Origin: Bacteroidales bacterium UBA1181
Lineage (GTDB): Bacteria; Bacteroidota; Bacteroidia; Bacteroidales; Paludibacteraceae
Direction: 5' to 3'
Length of the DNA: 64,000 nt
Assembly (NCBI GenBank): GCA_002310215.1
Contig: DBYR01000014.1
Coordinates: 102,460 to 166,459, forward strand
Below are positions 52,814 to 60,297 of this stretch, piece after piece. Numbering within the stretch: position 1 is the first letter of the stretch; each line of letters starts with the position of its first letter. The notes under the pieces were generated by a model that saw only the letters and a program-made list of their open reading frames with translations, was not told where the DNA came from and ran no database searches. Made by a program: the position numbers and the translations under genes.

Positions 52814-53410
52814 ATGGAATATTTAAGTTTATTTGTAAAGTCCATTTTTGTGGACAATATGATTTTCGCCTACTTCTTGGGAATGTGTTCCTATTTGGCG
52901 GTGTCGAAGAATGTGAAGACCGCATTGGGATTGGGTGCGGCCGTGACATTCGTGTTGTTGGTGACTGTTCCTGTCAACTACTGCTTGGAGAACTACGTGC
53001 TGGCTCCTAATGCGATCGTGGAAGGTGTGGACCTCAGCTTCTTGAGCTTCATCCTCTTCATCGCGGTCATCGCCGGTATCGTTCAGATTGTGGAGATGGC
53101 GGTGGAGAAATTCAGTCCGTCGTTGTACGCTTCATTGGGTATATTCTTGCCGTTGATCGCTGTGAACTGCGCCATCATGGGTGCCAGCCTCTTCATGCAA
53201 CAGAGACATTTCGAAGGTGTCGGTGAGGCTACCGTTTATGCTTTCGGCTCAGGTATCGGTTGGTTGATCGCCATTGTGGCTTTGGCCGCTATCCGTGAGA
53301 AGTTGTCTTACTCGAATGTCCCTGCTCCTCTTCGCGGTTTGGGCATCACCTTCATCACGGTGGGTCTGATGGCTATGGCATTTATGTGTTTCTCTGGTTT
53401 AACCATTTAA
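52814..53410 (+). CDS. nqrE: Na+-NQR subunit E
   Basis: The 198-residue membrane subunit is homologous to NqrD with inverted topology. It has SIFVDNMIFAYFLGMCSYLAVSK (about 9-31, with the conserved Cys) and FLPLIAVNCAIMGASLF (Cys of the Fe site). It partners with NqrD in the ion channel region of the complex. Confidence 0.95.
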   Translation: MEYLSLFVKSIFVDNMIFAYFLGMCSYLAVSKNVKTALGLGAAVTFVLLVTVPVNYCLENYVLAPNAIVEGVDLSFLSFILFIAVIAGIVQIVEMAVEKFSPSLYASLGIFLPLIAVNCAIMGASLFMQQRHFEGVGEATVYAFGSGIGWLIAIVALAAIREKLSYSNVPAPLRGLGITFITVGLMAMAFMCFSGLTI

Positions 53411-53428
53411 TAGTAAGGAATATTTACG

Positions 53429-54697
53429 ATGGATGTAACTTTAATTTTAACAAGTATTGGAGTATTCCTTGTCATTATTTTGGCTTTGGTTATACTCTTG
53501 CTCGTCGCCAAGAGATTCTTGGTCTCTTCCGGCGCGGCTAAGATTACTATCAACGGTGATAATGAGGTGGAGGTCGAGACGGGCTCTTCCTTGCTCAACA
53601 CGTTGGCTGTGAATGGTGTCCATTTGCCTTCCGCTTGCGGTGGTAAGGGATCTTGCGGTCAATGTAAATGCCAAGTCTTGGAGGGTGGAGGAGAGATCCT
53701 CGATTCCGAGAAGGGCCATTTCTCACGTAAGGAGCAGATGAACCACTGGCGTTTGGGTTGCCAAACAAAGGTGAAGGGTGATATGACCATCAAGGTCCCT
53801 GAGTCTGTCATGGGCGTCAAGGAGTGGGAGTGCACCGTCATCGGCAACAGGAATGTCGCCAGCTTTATCAAGGAGTTCAAGGTGGCTCTCCCGAAGGGCG
53901 AACACATGGACTTCATCCCTGGTTCTTACGCACAGATCCGTATCCCTGAGTATGATATCAACTACAACGATTTCGACCGTGATTTGATCGGCGACCTCTA
54001 TGTGCCTACATGGGAGAAGTTCGGTATCTTCGGTCTTCACCAAAAGAATACGGAGCCTACTATCCGTGCTTATTCCATGGCGAACTACCCGGATGAGGGT
54101 GATATCATCACATTGACTGTCCGTATCGCTACGCCTCCGTTCAAACCGAAACCTGAAGTGGGCTTCATGGATGTGCCTTGCGGTATCGCTTCTACTTATA
54201 TCTTCAGCTTGAAGCCTGGCGATAAGGTGATGATGTCGGGTCCTTATGGTGATTTCCACCCGATCTTCGACTCTAAGCGTGAGATGATCTGGGTCGGCGG
54301 TGGTGCCGGTATGGCTCCTCTCCGTGCGCAAATCATGCACATGCTGAAGACGCTCCACACTACGGATCGTGAGATGCATTACTTCTACGGCGCCCGTGCC
54401 ATCGACGAGGTCTTCTTCATGGAGGACTTCCTGGAGATGGAGAAGGAGTTCCCTAACTTCCACTTCCACTTGGCGCTTGACCGTCCTGATCCTAAGGCTG
54501 ACAAACTTGGCGTGAAGTATACGGCTGGATTCATCGCTCCTGTTATGGGTGACACTTACCTCAAGCAGCACGATGCGCCAGAGGACATCGAATACTACTT
54601 GTGCGGTCCGCCGATGATGGCGAAGACGGTGCTCGATTTGCTTCATAGCCTCGGTGTTGAGGATGATATGATCCACTTCGATAACTTCGGCGCGTAA
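53429..54697 (+). CDS. nqrF: Na+-NQR subunit F (NADH-oxidising, 2Fe-2S and FAD)
   Basis: The 422-residue protein has an N-terminal membrane helix (about 4-26), a 2Fe-2S domain with CGGKGSCGQCKC and the fourth Cys in LGCQTK (about 70-112), an FAD domain with RAYSMANYP (about 210-218) and a C-terminal NADH-binding part (GGGAGMAPLRAQI; YLCGPPMM). It takes electrons from NADH into the complex. Last gene of the operon; a strong terminator follows. Confidence 0.96.
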   Translation: MDVTLILTSIGVFLVIILALVILLLVAKRFLVSSGAAKITINGDNEVEVETGSSLLNTLAVNGVHLPSACGGKGSCGQCKCQVLEGGGEILDSEKGHFSRKEQMNHWRLGCQTKVKGDMTIKVPESVMGVKEWECTVIGNRNVASFIKEFKVALPKGEHMDFIPGSYAQIRIPEYDINYNDFDRDLIGDLYVPTWEKFGIFGLHQKNTEPTIRAYSMANYPDEGDIITLTVRIATPPFKPKPEVGFMDVPCGIASTYIFSLKPGDKVMMSGPYGDFHPIFDSKREMIWVGGGAGMAPLRAQIMHMLKTLHTTDREMHYFYGARAIDEVFFMEDFLEMEKEFPNFHFHLALDRPDPKADKLGVKYTAGFIAPVMGDTYLKQHDAPEDIEYYLCGPPMMAKTVLDLLHSLGVEDDMIHFDNFGA

Positions 54698-54724
54698 GTT
54701 TTATCGCGTGACTTGAAAATTATG

Positions 54725-54765
54725 GAGAGAGGATATGCCTACGGGTGTCTCCTCTCTCGCTTTTT
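54725..54765 (+). terminator. Terminator of the nqr operon
   Basis: GAGAGAGGA (54725-54733) pairs perfectly with TCCTCTCTC (54750-54758), followed by GC and five T. It lies 27 bases past the nqrF stop and separates metabolism genes from the restriction island. Confidence 0.85.
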
Positions 54766-54812
54766 ATGGGCATCTGCTTGCCCGTTATTACGTTTCATAT
54801 CGCTTTTATTAT

Positions 54813-54820
54813 TATCTTTG
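54813..54820 (+). promoter_or_regulatory. -7 promoter box of the WYL regulator gene
   Basis: TATCTTTG (TANNTTTG) lies 62 bases before the ATG at 54883. The -33 region has only TTTC at a short spacing. Confidence 0.5.
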
Positions 54821-54882
54821 GGACAACATCATGAGATGTGCCATAGTGTAAGAATGTGTGACGGAACTAAAACGACGATGAT

Positions 54883-55908
54883 ATGCCCGTAAACAAGAAT
54901 GCTCAATTCAGGTATCAGGTGTTGGACCGATGCTTCAGCGATTTCCGCCGTAAATACGATATCGACGAGTTGCTGGAGATCGTGAACAATCGTCTGAGGG
55001 ATCTTTGTGGGGAGGATTCCACGATCAAGATGCGGCAGTTGCGTGACGACATCAGCGCCATCCGTAAGATGCTTCCGGACGGTCTCTATCTGGACCCTTT
55101 CCCTTTGGAGGGGAAAAAGTGCTATTATCGTTACTCCGAGCCGGATTGCTCCATCTTCAAGAATGAGTTGAGCGTGGAGGAGGTGCAGAAACTGCGCTCC
55201 ACGATTGATATGTTGGGCCATTATAGGGGGACCCCCGGCAACGCCTGGTTGGAGGAGGTGATCTCCAACCTCGAATACCGTTTCGGCATCAAGTCCAACC
55301 AGGAGAATGTGGTGGCCTTTGAGCAGAATGAGCGGCTGAAGGGCTTGGAATACCTTTCCCAGGTGATAGACGCGGCCATCAACCACACGCCCCTCGACAT
55401 CTGCTATAAGACGTATATGGGGAGTGAGGTGACGTCAACCCTCCATCCCTACCATGTGAGGCAGTACAATAATCGCTGGTTCCTCTTCGGCCACGACGAG
55501 GCGTTCGGCGGACTTGTGAATAGGGCCTTGGACAGGGTGCTGCGGATCGCGAAGGCTGATGTGCTCTTCCGCCCTAATACTGAAATCGACTTCTCCCACT
55601 TCTTCGATGATATCGTTGGCGTTTCCGTCCCGGGCGACGAGGTGGAGAAGGAGACCGTCGTCCTGCGTTTCTCGGAGGCCCGCTTCCCGTACGTCACCTC
55701 CAAACCCATCCATCCTTCCCAGAAGGTGCTCAGCGAGGAGGAGCATACCATCTCCCTTGAGGTGAAACCCACCCGCGAGCTGGAACAGCAGATCTTCTCC
55801 TTCGGACCGGATGTGGAAGTGCTCGCTCCCGAGACTTTCAGAGCACAGATCGGAAATAAATTTGAGGAAACATATAAAAAATATTCTATGCAGATAGTTC
55901 GCACATAA
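54883..55908 (+). CDS. WYL-domain transcriptional regulator at the head of the type I R-M locus
   Basis: The 341-residue protein has an N-terminal winged-helix region (about 1-75; RYQVLDRCFSDFRRKYDIDELLEIV, MRQLRDDISAIRKML), a linker, a WYL domain (about 165-225; PLDICYKTYMG...HPYHVRQYNNRWFLFGHDE) and a C-terminal WCX-like domain (about 255-330). WYL regulators next to defence genes (BrxR/CapW group) bind operators and are thought to sense nucleotide or nucleic-acid signals of infection. I infer it controls the hsd genes. hsdM begins 41 bases downstream behind its own promoter box. Confidence 0.88.
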   Translation: MPVNKNAQFRYQVLDRCFSDFRRKYDIDELLEIVNNRLRDLCGEDSTIKMRQLRDDISAIRKMLPDGLYLDPFPLEGKKCYYRYSEPDCSIFKNELSVEEVQKLRSTIDMLGHYRGTPGNAWLEEVISNLEYRFGIKSNQENVVAFEQNERLKGLEYLSQVIDAAINHTPLDICYKTYMGSEVTSTLHPYHVRQYNNRWFLFGHDEAFGGLVNRALDRVLRIAKADVLFRPNTEIDFSHFFDDIVGVSVPGDEVEKETVVLRFSEARFPYVTSKPIHPSQKVLSEEEHTISLEVKPTRELEQQIFSFGPDVEVLAPETFRAQIGNKFEETYKKYSMQIVRT

Positions 55909-55914
55909 TGTTTG

Positions 55915-55922
55915 TAACTTTG
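55915..55922 (+). promoter_or_regulatory. -7 promoter box of hsdM
   Basis: TAACTTTG (TANNTTTG) begins 6 bases past the WYL stop codon and lies 27 bases before the hsdM ATG at 55950. It supports a start at 55950 rather than 55908 and suggests hsdMS can be expressed separately from the regulator. Confidence 0.5.
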
Positions 55923-55949
55923 TGGCGGAAATTGATAATTGAACGTAAT

Positions 55950-57836
55950 ATGACAGACACTCAGAACATACAGCCCCAGCCTCGTGACATCATGCACTAC
56001 GAGAGCGATATTTGGGCGATAGCAGACTTGCTGTTGGCGGCAAGTGTGAAGCAGAGCGACTTCCCCGCTTATATGATGCCGTTCTTCGCGCTGATGATGC
56101 TTGAAGGGCGTATGCTGAACGCTATAAAGCGTGTGGAGGAAGAGGAGGGACTGACTGTGGAGGATGACCCGGAGGATTTCAAGGAGGCCTTCATCGATAT
56201 GGATTGCGGTTACAATGAGTATATCGTGATGGAGGGCAAGACGCTGAGCAGCATCTGCTGTAATGACACCACCTTCGAACAGGACTTCGACAGTTACCTG
56301 AAGGCCTTTGACGATGTGCTGAAGAAGTTGTTGGGCATTGAGCGTGGAAAGGATGAGAAGAAGTATCTGAATATGGATTACTATGTGGCCGAACTGCGCA
56401 GCAAGAAAATCCTGTTGTCTGTCATCACGGCTTGGTCGAAGATCGATCTTTCGCCCTACGATAACTCTGCCATCACAACCTTGGAGGAGCACATCAAGCG
56501 CAAGTGGGCCGACATCAGCGCCTCCACCGCAGGAGAACAATATACCCCTGACGATATCATCTCGCTGATCGCGGACATCGTGGCCACCAAGGTGTCGAAA
56601 CCCAAGGATCAGAACATCCACGTCTATGACCCGACCTGTGGTGGGGCTAACTTGTTGTTTGGTGTGGCAGACCGCCTTCAGACTCAGGCTGGCTACAAGA
56701 ACATCCATACATGGGGCAGTGAGTATAACGATGCGCTCTATGCTTTGGCCGCCATCGAGAGCCGTTTCCGTGGCCATTCCAATATCAGCTACGGCAATAC
56801 ACTCACAACGGTACCCTTTGCGGATAAATCGTTCGATGTGATTGTCGCGAATCCACCATACGGCACCAAGTGGAGCGGCTACGAGAAGGAGATCAAGAAC
56901 GACCAGAAAGGGCAGTTCCCTGGCGGTCTGCCCGCTGTGAGTGACGGACAACTGCTGTTCATGCAGCATATCCTCTGGCAGCTTGATGGCAATGGCGTAG
57001 CGGTGGAGGTGCATAATGGTTCCACGCTATTCAGTGGTGATGCGGGAAGCGGAGAGAGCAACATCCGCAAGTATATCTTCGACCACGACTGGGTGGAAGC
57101 GATCATTCAGATGCCTCAGAGTGAGTTCTTTAACACGGGGATATACACCTACTTGTGGATCATGAATAAGCAGAAACCTTTTGAGCGCAAGGATAAAGTA
57201 GCGCTCATTGACGGAAGCAAACTTTGGACACCGTTAAAGAAGTCAAAGGGTGATAAGCGTCGGGAAATGAATAAAGCCCAGCGCACAACCATCGTAGAGG
57301 CTTTGACAGACTTCGCTCCCAACGACATCTGCAAGATATTCGACCGCGAGCACTTCTACTATAACAAACAGTCGCTTACGCTGACCGACCTCGATGATGA
57401 CGGGCGCAGTGTGGCAGATACCATCTGCAAGGAAGGCAAGGTGAAGGTCAAAGAGGATGAATACCGCTTTGACGAGGAACGCAACACCATGATTCGCGTA
57501 GCCGACGGTGAAGCGGTAGGCTGTGGCCACTTTGTCACCAAGAGCAAGAAAGACCGCAAGACGGATGCGACCATTGTCGAAACCTTTATTGAGCCGACCT
57601 ATATCAACGACTACGAAATCATCCCTCACCACTTCGATGAGCATGAGAACGAGCGTGAGGTCAATGCGTTCATGAAGAAGTACGTTTTCAAGCCCTACAC
57701 TTTGGGCAAGAACGTCGTTGGTGTGGAGCTGAATTTCAACAAAGAGTTCTACGTGCCAGAAAAGTTGGAAAGTGTAGAGGATATTCTGAAGGAACTGGAA
57801 GATCTGGACAAAGGGATGAAAGGAATTGGAGTATGA
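55950..57836 (+). CDS. hsdM: Type I restriction-modification methyltransferase subunit
   Basis: The 628-residue N6-adenine methyltransferase starts at 55950 (MTDTQNIQPQPRDIMHYESD). An N-terminal helical region (about 10-190) precedes the catalytic domain: SAM motif DPTCGGANLLFG (from Asp227) and catalytic NPPYGTKW (Asn301-Tyr304). The long C-terminal part contacts HsdS. With HsdS it methylates the target site to protect host DNA. Its stop overlaps the hsdS start by 4 bp (ATGA). Confidence 0.95.
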   Translation: MTDTQNIQPQPRDIMHYESDIWAIADLLLAASVKQSDFPAYMMPFFALMMLEGRMLNAIKRVEEEEGLTVEDDPEDFKEAFIDMDCGYNEYIVMEGKTLSSICCNDTTFEQDFDSYLKAFDDVLKKLLGIERGKDEKKYLNMDYYVAELRSKKILLSVITAWSKIDLSPYDNSAITTLEEHIKRKWADISASTAGEQYTPDDIISLIADIVATKVSKPKDQNIHVYDPTCGGANLLFGVADRLQTQAGYKNIHTWGSEYNDALYALAAIESRFRGHSNISYGNTLTTVPFADKSFDVIVANPPYGTKWSGYEKEIKNDQKGQFPGGLPAVSDGQLLFMQHILWQLDGNGVAVEVHNGSTLFSGDAGSGESNIRKYIFDHDWVEAIIQMPQSEFFNTGIYTYLWIMNKQKPFERKDKVALIDGSKLWTPLKKSKGDKRREMNKAQRTTIVEALTDFAPNDICKIFDREHFYYNKQSLTLTDLDDDGRSVADTICKEGKVKVKEDEYRFDEERNTMIRVADGEAVGCGHFVTKSKKDRKTDATIVETFIEPTYINDYEIIPHHFDEHENEREVNAFMKKYVFKPYTLGKNVVGVELNFNKEFYVPEKLESVEDILKELEDLDKGMKGIGV

Positions 57837-59080
57837 TTGGGTGGAAGGAATATAGAGTTAAGGACATTGCTAGGCAAATGGGCAGCGGAACTACGCCCTC
57901 AAGCAAAGTGGAAAGATATTATGATAGTGAGGACTACCATTGGATTAACTCTGGCGACTTCAACGATAGTGATATCTATGGAGGTAAGCAAATGATTTCC
58001 GAGTTAGCCGTTATTGAATCATCTGCCCTGCGTTTTTATATGCCAGATACAGTATTGGTTGCAATGTACGGAGCTTCAATAGGGAAAGTGGGTATGCTAA
58101 AAGTAAAAGCAACAGTCAATCAAGCTTGTTGTGCAATCGTCCCTAATACAAAAATAGTTCTTCCTTACTTTTTGTTCTATTTGTTCATTAACAGCAAAGA
58201 TGCTCTTATAAGCAAAAGCTTCGGTGGAACACAACCTAATGTTAGCCAAGGACTTATTGCCAATATGATATTTCGTATTCCTTCTCTTTCCGCCCAGCAA
58301 AAAATAGTCGATTATTTGGACGAAAAGACATCCGCCATTGACACGCAGATTGATCTGTTGGAAAAGAAGAAGGATGCCTATACGCGTCTGAAGAAAGCGG
58401 TCATTAACCGTGTCGTCACACGAGGCCTCGATGAACACGTGAAGCTGAAAGACTCTGGCGTGGAATGGATTGGGATGATTCCAGAACATTGGGAGGTGAA
58501 ACGAGGTAAGGATATTGGTAAAATTACCCATGGTGTGTCTTTTACTCCAGATGATTTAAGAGAAGAAAATGATGGTGTTTTGATAATGAGAGCATCAAAT
58601 ATTCAAAATGGACAATTATCTTATTATGATAATGTTTATGTTTCTAGTGAGTTAATTCCAAGAAGTAAGTTGTTAAAGAAAAACGATATTATCATATGTG
58701 GAACGAACGGAAGTCTGGAACTTGTTGGTAAAAGTACTATTATAAAAGATGATATAAATGCGTCATATGGTTCTTTTATGTTGAGATTCCAAACCTCACA
58801 AAATGCGTCTTTTATTCATTTTCAGTTGTCACAGTTAGTGGAGATGTATAGAGGCCTTTTTGCTACTACAACCATAAATCAACTAACAATTTCCCAATTT
58901 CAAAGTTTTCTATTTTCTCTTCCCCCTCTTTCTGAGCAGCAAGCTATTGCTACCTATCTTGATGGAAAATGCGCCAAGATAGACGCCGCCCTTGCCAACA
59001 TCGACAAGCAGATAGATGCGTTGAAGCGTCTGAAGCGGTCGCTGATCAACGAAGTGATAACAGGCCAACGCACCGTCTAA
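57833..59080 (+). CDS. hsdS: Type I restriction-modification specificity subunit
   Basis: The 415-residue protein has the two-half layout: target-recognition domain 1 (about 1-155), a conserved helical spacer (about 158-205; LSAQQKIVDYLDEKTSAID...LKKAVINRVVTRGL), recognition domain 2 (about 215-365), and the matching second spacer (about 368-412; LSEQQAIATYLDGKCAKID...LKRSLINEVITG). The two domains set the bipartite DNA target. They are clearly more AT-rich than the spacers, a sign of domain exchange. Only one hsdS is in the window, with no inverted partial copy. Confidence 0.94.
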   Translation: MIGWKEYRVKDIARQMGSGTTPSSKVERYYDSEDYHWINSGDFNDSDIYGGKQMISELAVIESSALRFYMPDTVLVAMYGASIGKVGMLKVKATVNQACCAIVPNTKIVLPYFLFYLFINSKDALISKSFGGTQPNVSQGLIANMIFRIPSLSAQQKIVDYLDEKTSAIDTQIDLLEKKKDAYTRLKKAVINRVVTRGLDEHVKLKDSGVEWIGMIPEHWEVKRGKDIGKITHGVSFTPDDLREENDGVLIMRASNIQNGQLSYYDNVYVSSELIPRSKLLKKNDIIICGTNGSLELVGKSTIIKDDINASYGSFMLRFQTSQNASFIHFQLSQLVEMYRGLFATTTINQLTISQFQSFLFSLPPLSEQQAIATYLDGKCAKIDAALANIDKQIDALKRLKRSLINEVITGQRTV

Positions 59081-59100
59081 AAACATCCGCGTATGAACGA
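59079..59100 (+). repeat. 22-bp direct repeat at the fic start (copy 1)
   Basis: Five A, C, then ATCCGCGTATGAACGA, spanning the fic ATG. The copy at 60276-60297 around the hsdR ATG differs in one base (C to T). Confidence 0.8.
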
Positions 59101-60277
59101 GAAAGAACCATATATCAATTTCGACGAGTATATACGTCAAGGCGAGCCGGCGCGGCAAGTGAAAACCGGTTATTGGCAGACGGCTATCGGGCTTCAAGCA
59201 GTAGATGGTCTGAAGGTCTCGAACTATCTTCAAGACACGGCCAGACGCCATATCGAGGGTGATATCACCATCGATGAGGCTCGCGAACTGGTTAATCAGT
59301 ATTACATTACCAAAACTGCGCACGATGCCAATGATGACGACAAGGAAGAAGCTGACCGCGTGTCAAGTAATATCGTAAAGGTGCTTTCAAGTCCGACTTT
59401 CGACTTCAGCACGGGTGGCTACCAGTCTGTTCATCGTCGCGTGTTTGAAGGGGTGATGAAACATGCAGGAGAACTTCGCACCTACGACATCACCAAGAAA
59501 GAATGGGTGCTGGAAGGTGACACCGTGCTCTATCTGAACTGGGAAGACCTGCGTCGTGCCCTTGACTACGACCTTGAACAGGAACGTGCATACAGCTATA
59601 AAGGGAAGAGTCGTGACGAAATGATAAGTCATTTGACGCGTTTCGTCTCTGGCTTGTGGCAGATACATGCCTTTGGAGAGGGCAATACACGCACTACTGC
59701 CGTGTTCACTATCCAATACCTGCGTTCTTTGGGATTTGATGTCGATAACGACCAGTTTGCCCGCCATTCCTGGTATTTCCGCAATGCGCTGGTACGTGCT
59801 AACTACCGCAATGTATCAAAAGGAATAGACTATACACTTGTTTATTTGGAACGCTTCTTCAGAAACCTGTTGCTCGGTGAGCAATGGGATCTGCGAAACC
59901 GCTACTTGCATATCAATCCAACAGCAGCATGGAGGGTGCAACCCAATCTGGCAGACCCGACAAGTACCCCGACAAGCTCAGGACAAGCTCGGGATGAGCA
60001 CAGGACAAGTACAGGACAAGTACAGGACAAGCTGCATACGGAAAACTCCAATATCGTAAAACTTGTGCAAGTGATTGGTGAGCAAGAATGGTCAGTTAAA
60101 GAGATGATGAATGGTGTGGAACTAAAGGGGCGTGACAACTTCTTGAATCTTTATCTTAATCCTGCTATAGCTGAGGGTTATGTTCGGCTATTGTATCCTA
60201 AATCCCCTCGTCATCCCCGCCAAAGGTATCTCCTGACAGTAAAGGGGGTAGCACTCTATAACGAAATCAGTAAATAA
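59093..60277 (+). CDS. Fic-family protein inserted between hsdS and hsdR
   Basis: The 394-residue protein has an N-terminal Fic_N-like region (about 1-110), the Fic core with the active loop HAFGEGNTRTTA (192-203, catalytic His192), then a repeat-encoded linker (about 288-315, Ser/Thr/Gln-rich) and a C-terminal winged helix (about 320-394). Compared with canonical HPFxxGNGRxxR the second Arg is replaced by Ala203. The region where an inhibitory SxxxEG motif would sit reads VSSNIVKV, without the Glu. Fic enzymes transfer AMP or other phosphate groups to proteins; the target is unknown. Fic genes inside type I R-M operons are known and may tune restriction. The linker DNA has an 11-bp repeat able to shift the frame. 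Confidence 0.9.
   Translation: MNEKEPYINFDEYIRQGEPARQVKTGYWQTAIGLQAVDGLKVSNYLQDTARRHIEGDITIDEARELVNQYYITKTAHDANDDDKEEADRVSSNIVKVLSSPTFDFSTGGYQSVHRRVFEGVMKHAGELRTYDITKKEWVLEGDTVLYLNWEDLRRALDYDLEQERAYSYKGKSRDEMISHLTRFVSGLWQIHAFGEGNTRTTAVFTIQYLRSLGFDVDNDQFARHSWYFRNALVRANYRNVSKGIDYTLVYLERFFRNLLLGEQWDLRNRYLHINPTAAWRVQPNLADPTSTPTSSGQARDEHRTSTGQVQDKLHTENSNIVKLVQVIGEQEWSVKEMMNGVELKGRDNFLNLYLNPAIAEGYVRLLYPKSPRHPRQRYLLTVKGVALYNEISK
60000..60032 (+). repeat. 11-bp tandem repeat (ACAGGACAAGT)3 within fic
   Basis: Exact units at 60000-60010 and 60011-60021 and a third with one change at 60022-60032; related CAGGACAAGC-type copies lie just upstream (59978-59990). The unit length is not a multiple of three. 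One extra unit would bring a TAA at 60057-60059 into frame, and one fewer a TGA near 60081. Confidence 0.85.
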
Positions 60278-60297
60278 AAATATCCGCGTATGAACGA
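60276..60297 (+). repeat. 22-bp direct repeat at the hsdR start (copy 2)
   Basis: Second copy of the sequence at 59079-59100 (21 of 22 bases), again placing ATCCGCGTATGAACGA across the start codon. Confidence 0.8.

Noticed and set aside
55449..57014. 521-codon minus-strand frame opposite the WYL regulator and hsdM
   Set aside because: It spans two clear plus-strand genes with intact motifs; the composition is that of an antisense frame.
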